A stretch of 38,769 bases of DNA from a virus. Position 1 is the first letter of the stretch, and each line of letters opens with the position of its first letter. Shown here piece by piece: positions 37,490 to 38,769 of the stretch. The DNA lies in IMG/VR virus record IMGVR_UViG_3300022745_000089, positions 1-38,769 of that record; one strand, given 5' to 3'. The translations under genes were made by a program, and so were the position numbers. The notes under the pieces are model-generated. The model had not been told where the DNA came from, searched no databases, and saw only the letters and a list, made by a program, of their open reading frames with translations.

Positions 37490-37678
37490 ATGAAGACCGG
37501 TAAACAGATCAGAAAATTCCGCCTCTCTAAAGACATCTCGGCCGATCAGCTAGCTAAGCGTCTCAAGATCACTAGCAAGCACCTACGCCGTATCGAGAGA
37601 GGCGAGCATGGCCTGAGCGAGGACGTAGCTCGCCGCCTCCAGGCCGCTCGTAAATCTATTTCTAAGAAGGCTGGCTAA
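37490..37678 (+). CDS. XRE-family HTH transcriptional regulator (62 aa)
   Basis: ATG 37490, SD aggag at 8-nt spacing. Almost the whole protein is one HTH_3 domain: GKQIRKFRLSKDISADQLAK, RLKITSKHLRRIERGEHGLS, then EDVARRLQAARKSISKKAG. It resembles a Cro-sized DNA-binding protein with no dimerisation or cleavage domain. It heads the rightward early operon and faces the leftward operon across a region full of palindromes, so it probably controls one or both. The next gene starts 1 nt after its stop. Confidence 0.85.
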   Translation: MKTGKQIRKFRLSKDISADQLAKRLKITSKHLRRIERGEHGLSEDVARRLQAARKSISKKAG

Positions 37679-37679
37679 G

Positions 37680-37988
37680 ATGGGTACGCCTAAGCACGCT
37701 CCCCTACCCTGGCGGGTCTCGGGGAGTACGGCCTCGACTCAGACTACGATAATAGCCATGGACGACCTAGGCCACGACCTAGTCGTCGCTACGATCACTA
37801 GGACGGGCGCTGAGGCGTTGGCAGACGCTAGGCTTATCTCGGCTAGCCCGGAGCTACTGCAGGCCCTCCTGTACGCTCGTGCGGCCCTACCGGCGATTTC
37901 AGCTACGGACCGAGAGGCCGCGACTAAGGCTGCGACCTACTGCTATATCGACGAGGTGATAGCTAAAGCTACGGGCGGTGCCGAGTGA
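37680..37988 (+). CDS. Small early protein with DARLISASPELL motif (102 aa)
   Basis: ATG 37680. The pattern HAPLPWRVSG... followed by ALADARLISASPELLQALLY is that of a widespread small phage/prophage protein (consensus HTPGPWxx...NARLIAAAPELLEAL) of unknown function, usually in early regions. The middle of the protein is a three-stranded beta segment (TIIAMDDLGHDLVVATIT) and the end is helical. The stop overlaps the next start by 4 nt (GTGA). Confidence 0.72.
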   Translation: MGTPKHAPLPWRVSGSTASTQTTIIAMDDLGHDLVVATITRTGAEALADARLISASPELLQALLYARAALPAISATDREAATKAATYCYIDEVIAKATGGAE

Positions 37989-38311
37989 CTACCAAGAAAC
38001 GTTACGATTGGAGCGATCTTCAGGGGTACTACCTAGTACTTCGGGACGACCTTAGGCCTAAGACTATCGGTGCCGTAACTCTGTATACGCGCGAGATGCA
38101 CGTCGGCAGTGTACTTTTGCACAAGGATGATTTGCTTTACGTCGACGCAGTATGCTCTCCCGAGGTCGCAGTCTACACTGAGAGCGAAATTATGAACCTC
38201 GAGGAGCGTTACACGCTTAGGCAGACTGGAGTGATCACGACGAGCGAGCTCCGTCGACTGATTAAAGAGGGCTCAATCGCCCGCGTAATCGAGGCCCAAG
38301 AAAATGATTAA
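37985..38311 (+). CDS. Hypothetical early protein (108 aa)
   Basis: Starts at GTG 37985, coupled to the previous stop. An alpha/beta protein with YDWSDLQGYYLVLRDDLRPK, VGSVLLHKDDLLYVDAVCSP and a charged helix at the end (ELRRLIKEGSIARVIEAQEN). No motif identifies it. Last gene of the rightward early operon. It converges with the TET/JBP-like gene with a 22-nt gap. Confidence 0.6.
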   Translation: MTTKKRYDWSDLQGYYLVLRDDLRPKTIGAVTLYTREMHVGSVLLHKDDLLYVDAVCSPEVAVYTESEIMNLEERYTLRQTGVITTSELRRLIKEGSIARVIEAQEND

Positions 38312-38333
38312 ATCGTACTAATCGATAACTCTA

Positions 38334-38768
38334 TCAGGTACCGGGCTCCCGCTTAGCGAGGAGTCCACGGTTCATTTTGCGGACCTTATCTAGGCGCTCA
38401 GCATTGGTCCGGCGCGCTCTCTCAGTCAGTCTAGTCTGAGTCCTAGAGATCTCCTCAGACCTCGAGCCACAGGCAGCCATCGCCCTCAGCGTGTAGTAAA
38501 CTATCGACGACCTATAGCTACGCTCGCCGCGTAGATACTTGATCGGTCTCACTCCGTGCAGCAGGCCCTCACCGTTAAATAAAGTCCATGCCCTATCCCT
38601 CTGCGAGAGAGATACGCCTAGAGTTGGGCATACTAACTGCCCGCCTGTGATGTCCTTGGATAGGATGAGCACGTTAGAGAGGGAGCCGGGAACGTTGCCT
38701 TTATCAAAGTGATAGGGGATCGCAAAATTAGTATTAAAATTTACAGTCTGGTATGGTCCGCGCATCCA
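38334..38768 (-). CDS. TET/JBP-like 2-oxoglutarate/Fe(II) dioxygenase, C-terminal part (split at contig end)
   Basis: Continuation of the gene at 576-1; the bases 38631-38768 duplicate 1-138. New sequence is 38630-38334, codons 193-290, ending in TGA 38336-38334. It supplies the second metal ligand and co-substrate residues: H217 in GEGLLHGVRPI and R232 in ERSYRSSIVYYTL. With H166 and D168 this completes the HxD...H...R set of active 2OG/Fe(II) oxygenases. The last 50 residues are a basic helical tail (TQTRLTERARRTNAERLDKV), possibly for DNA binding. In this copy residue 149 is Arg where the left copy has Pro. Confidence 0.75.
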   Translation of the reverse strand, partial: WMRGPYQTVNFNTNFAIPYHFDKGNVPGSLSNVLILSKDITGGQLVCPTLGVSLSQRDRAWTLFNGEGLLHGVRPIKYLRGERSYRSSIVYYTLRAMAACGSRSEEISRTQTRLTERARRTNAERLDKVRKMNRGLLAKREPGT

Positions 38769-38769
38769 T
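38631..38769. repeat. Terminal repeat, right copy
   Basis: Copy of bases 1-139 with substitutions at 38757, 38760 and 38761 (t, g, c in place of g, c, g). The differences change one residue in the oxygenase (Pro to Arg, residue 149) and one silent position, so two genome variants seem to have been joined at the contig ends. Confidence 0.9.

Overview
The window is essentially a complete genome of a tailed double-stranded DNA phage with a long non-contractile tail (siphovirus-like), about 38.6 kb of unique sequence. Its last 139 bases repeat its first 139 bases with three substitutions, and one gene is split across the two ends, so the contig is circular or circularly permuted. An outer-membrane-type lipoprotein (probable o-spanin) in the lysis cassette indicates a Gram-negative host. 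There is no integrase, tRNA, CRISPR array, polymerase, helicase or primase, so replication probably depends on the host. The host cannot be named from the sequence. The tetranucleotides CTAG and GATC are unusually frequent outside the major capsid gene.

Layout. (1) 38334 through the contig junction to 1171, minus strand: a two-gene operon of a ParB-like protein and a TET/JBP-type 2-oxoglutarate/Fe(II) oxygenase, a candidate DNA-base modification pair and the most unusual part of the window. (2) 1375-2867, plus strand: four small overlapping genes of accessory character, one with a long Ala-Tyr/Ala-Asp dipeptide repeat encoded by hexanucleotide repeats. (3) 2962-10433: fibre/adhesin-like genes (two large, with glycine-rich C-termini), a tiny LuxR-type HTH protein and several small unknowns. 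(4) 10487-19420: packaging and head genes (small and large terminase, MuF-like head protein, portal, protease, scaffold, decoration protein, major capsid protein). (5) 19531-22097: connector, closure, terminator and tail tube genes. (6) 22112-31909: tail assembly chaperones expressed by a -1 frameshift, tape measure, distal tail/baseplate proteins and fibres. (7) 31946-34011: a lysis cassette with a membrane/coiled-coil protein, CHAP lysin, holin-like peptide, spanin-like pair with partly nested genes, and GH108 muramidase. (8) 36921 down to 33988, minus strand: an early operon with an HNH nuclease, an annealing-type recombinase, two small cysteine-rich proteins, a 40-residue membrane peptide, a 66-residue protein and a RusA-like resolvase. 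(9) 36922-37489: a non-coding control region with evenly spaced palindromes, a plus-strand terminator with no gene upstream of it, and a structured leader. (10) 37490-38311, plus strand: a small HTH regulator and two small early genes.

Regulation. Many genes overlap by 4 nt (ATGA, TTGA or GTGA), implying translational coupling. At three places (10195-10214, 19461-19490, 34756-34785) a ribosome binding site can be paired into an RNA hairpin, which may be a recurrent way to lower or switch translation. Terminator-like hairpins at 5106-5130 and 10408-10431 lie inside the 3' ends of coding regions.
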